A DNA stretch of 64,000 nt from Dipetalonema caudispina. Its lineage: Eukaryota > Nematoda > Chromadorea > Rhabditida > Onchocercidae. The stretch is taken from contig JABVXV010000046.1 in the NCBI GenBank assembly GCA_013365325.1, positions 1 to 64,000 of the forward strand, written 5' to 3'. Positions 62,501-64,000 of the stretch are shown here, piece after piece; position 1 is the first letter of the stretch, and each line of letters starts with the position of its first letter. The position numbers and the translations under genes were made by a program. The notes under the pieces were generated by a model. That model ran no database searches. It saw only the letters and a program-made list of their open reading frames with translations, and was not told the DNA's origin.

Positions 62501-62960
62501 CATATTGTCTGCAAAATATCAGCCATTGAGCACAATTAATTTCCCTTGTAGCGTAACTCGGCCTTTTATTTGATGATTCTTCAGTTTTTACCATATTTTA
62601 CACTATTTCAGGAAGGCGAATTAAATTTAAAAGTGGTTTATGTGGCTCCAGATCAGGATAGTGATGATGATGGTGACGTAATGGTTGAAACACATGGCGG
62701 CTTAGTGTAATCATTTTTCTTTTGCAGTTTGCTTATTTCTGAAGGAAGTCACTTGTACACATCACCTTTTACTTATTCACATATACTTAAAAATATCTTT
62801 AATTAGGTTCAACGTATATGAACCATTTACGGATGGTGAACAGAAGATGGCAAGTTCGAGCACGCTGGAACAAACAACAAGCAGTTGTTCATCATCTGCA
62901 TCCCATCACAGTGATAACAACAATTTATCTGCTGAAAACGGTGCTGCCCGAGAACGATGA
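59536..62960 (+). CDS. GOPC: GOPC/PIST/CAL orthologue, Golgi PDZ and coiled-coil protein
   Basis: Ten exons join in phase: 59536-59661, 60056-60163, 60307-60396, 60499-60570, 60907-61082, 61310-61429, 61510-61651, 61984-62148, 62612-62706 and 62807-62960. They give 415 residues. It matches human GOPC throughout: [45 protein letters not shown], then a coiled coil (about residues 80-205) holding [29 protein letters not shown] and [20 protein letters not shown]. One PDZ domain (about 262-345) has the carboxylate-binding loop in [20 protein letters not shown] and [10 protein letters not shown]. The tail is Ser/Glu-rich. GOPC acts at the trans-Golgi with Rab6 and syntaxin-6 and sorts PDZ-ligand membrane proteins. 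An upstream in-frame ATG at 59524 is an alternative start. A ttgcag just before the chosen ATG could be a spliced-leader acceptor. Confidence 0.96.
59688..59710 (+). repeat. Poly-T run, 23 nt
   Basis: An uninterrupted run of 23 T lies in the first GOPC intron, shortly after the first exon's donor site. It is probably a simple-sequence tract without function. Confidence 0.95.
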
Positions 62961-64000
62961 TGATAAATGATTAAAAATGAGTAATAAACCTGTTTAGGTG
63001 TACCTAATTATCAAAAACAGCTGAGATTAAATTATTGCCCTAAACTGTTAATAGGTATGGTTGTGGGTCAGGGTTAAACATTTAGGTACTGGTATCACTC
63101 AGTTTTTTCGTTATAAATTGATTTGCTTGCTCTATCGTTGCCAAAAGAAAGATAATTTCAGAAGTTTTTCAAACTATCCAATCTCGACATTAAATACATT
63201 TAAGATTAAATTAGTACTTTTCTTCTTTTACAGAAAAAAGAACTTTTACGAAGTGTTGCTGTTGTAATAAGTAATATGTATATATTTTGGGACAGCTTCG
63301 AGAATGCCAATAATTTCTCACGTGTTTAAAAAACTGTTGCAGTTTACTTTTCAACCAGTTTATTTGTTTCCAATCTTGCTTCAAAAATGTCAACCGTTGT
63401 TTGAGTTGTTCCCATTAAAACTCTATTCTTTATTATTGGTTGAGGCTCAATAAGAATTTGTATTTTGGTGATAATGTAACATATCAGTTATAATGATGCA
63501 TTTACGCTAAGTTTCATGCTTCTCATAAAAAATTCCATATTTTGTTTAATTAGAGGTAAGCATAATTGAATAAGAAATGTAATGCAAAAGTAATTTCAAT
63601 AATATGCAAAATAATTTAGCGGTTGGCAACTTAGGCAGATCATTCAATCTTTGATATATATAATTTTATAATCAAAATAACAATGTGTAGTAAATGCTAT
63701 ATGTGAGTGGTTGACCTTTGTACGATTACAACTATCTGAATCAATGTCAAATCGAGGCATTTTGAAATGCATTAATCTCTGATCAAACATGACTTTTGAA
63801 CATGAAATCATGAAAAATGATCAGGGAAGAGAAGTGAAAATTTTTTTGATAGCGAAGATGAACTTGGGAAAATCAACAATGCAATTTTAAAAACCTTTCA
63901 AAGTAAAATTGGGTAGAAAATAGAAAACCAAATGTGTCATCTATTAATAACAGTAATTTAATTTCTCTGCCTATTTCATAAATACTTTTTCAATTTTATG
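62961..64000. other. 3' region of GOPC and right-hand spacer
   Basis: It begins with the short GOPC 3' UTR and then AT-rich DNA to the window end. Frames at 63061-63267 (plus) and 63211-63393 (minus) lack motifs or splice support. Nothing was recognised. Confidence 0.55.
62983..62988 (+). other. Poly(A) signal of GOPC
   Basis: AATAAA 23 nt after the GOPC stop codon, which predicts a very short 3' UTR. Confidence 0.65.

Noticed and set aside
1..64000. tRNA, rRNA, spliced-leader RNA, known miRNA or CRISPR array
   Set aside because: I looked for tRNA arm motifs, the SL1 core and common nematode miRNA seeds and saw none. CRISPR is not expected in a nuclear genome.

Overview
This window is eukaryotic. 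It is AT-rich and holds compact multi-exon genes with short GT-AG introns, long AT-rich spacers and AATAAA poly(A) signals. I read it as a nematode nuclear genome, perhaps a filarial or other clade III species. The species call is inference. It rests on composition, gene structure and a MOLO-1-type TPM-domain membrane protein. No bacterial, organellar, viral or intact transposon coding sequence was recognised. All gene models were assembled by hand by joining exons across splice sites in consistent phase.

Layout, left to right. A (TAA)n microsatellite opens the window. A UBASH3/Sts-like histidine phosphatase (+, 3682-5669) follows, and its 5' end, including the catalytic RHG exon, is not visible. 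It converges on EIF3H (-, 6510-8408). Next come an SDF2-type MIR-domain ER protein (-, 9807-11055) and a gene-poor stretch to about 18.5 kb with only two weak minus-strand candidates. A TPM-domain (MOLO-1-like) single-pass membrane protein (+, 18489-23975, 5' end not found) lies tail-to-tail with a small Cys-rich Shisa-like membrane protein (-, 25520-26642). After that come a secreted histidine acid phosphatase (+, 29290-32606), a slowmo/PRELID3 lipid-transfer protein (+, 35057-36981), a tandem-BTB C2H2 zinc-finger protein (+, 37546-42050) and a FAM91A1 orthologue (+, 42579-48689). A roughly 11 kb spacer holds one orphan ORF and a striking 59-bp-arm hairpin. The window closes with a GOPC/PIST orthologue (+, 59536-62960).

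How the genes relate. Most are ordinary housekeeping genes: translation initiation, ER quality control, mitochondrial phospholipid transfer and Golgi traffic. FAM91A1 and GOPC both act at the trans-Golgi, but they sit 11 kb apart and adjacency proves nothing. The three same-strand genes PRELID3, BTB-ZF and FAM91 are spaced by about 0.5 kb and could be an operon. The MOLO-1-like and Shisa-like pair is the most interesting neighbourhood, because both families include auxiliary subunits of neurotransmitter receptors. I found no convincing new multi-gene system. The best leads are the tandem BTB architecture, the long hairpin, the TPM/Shisa pair and the missing catalytic exon of the histidine phosphatase.
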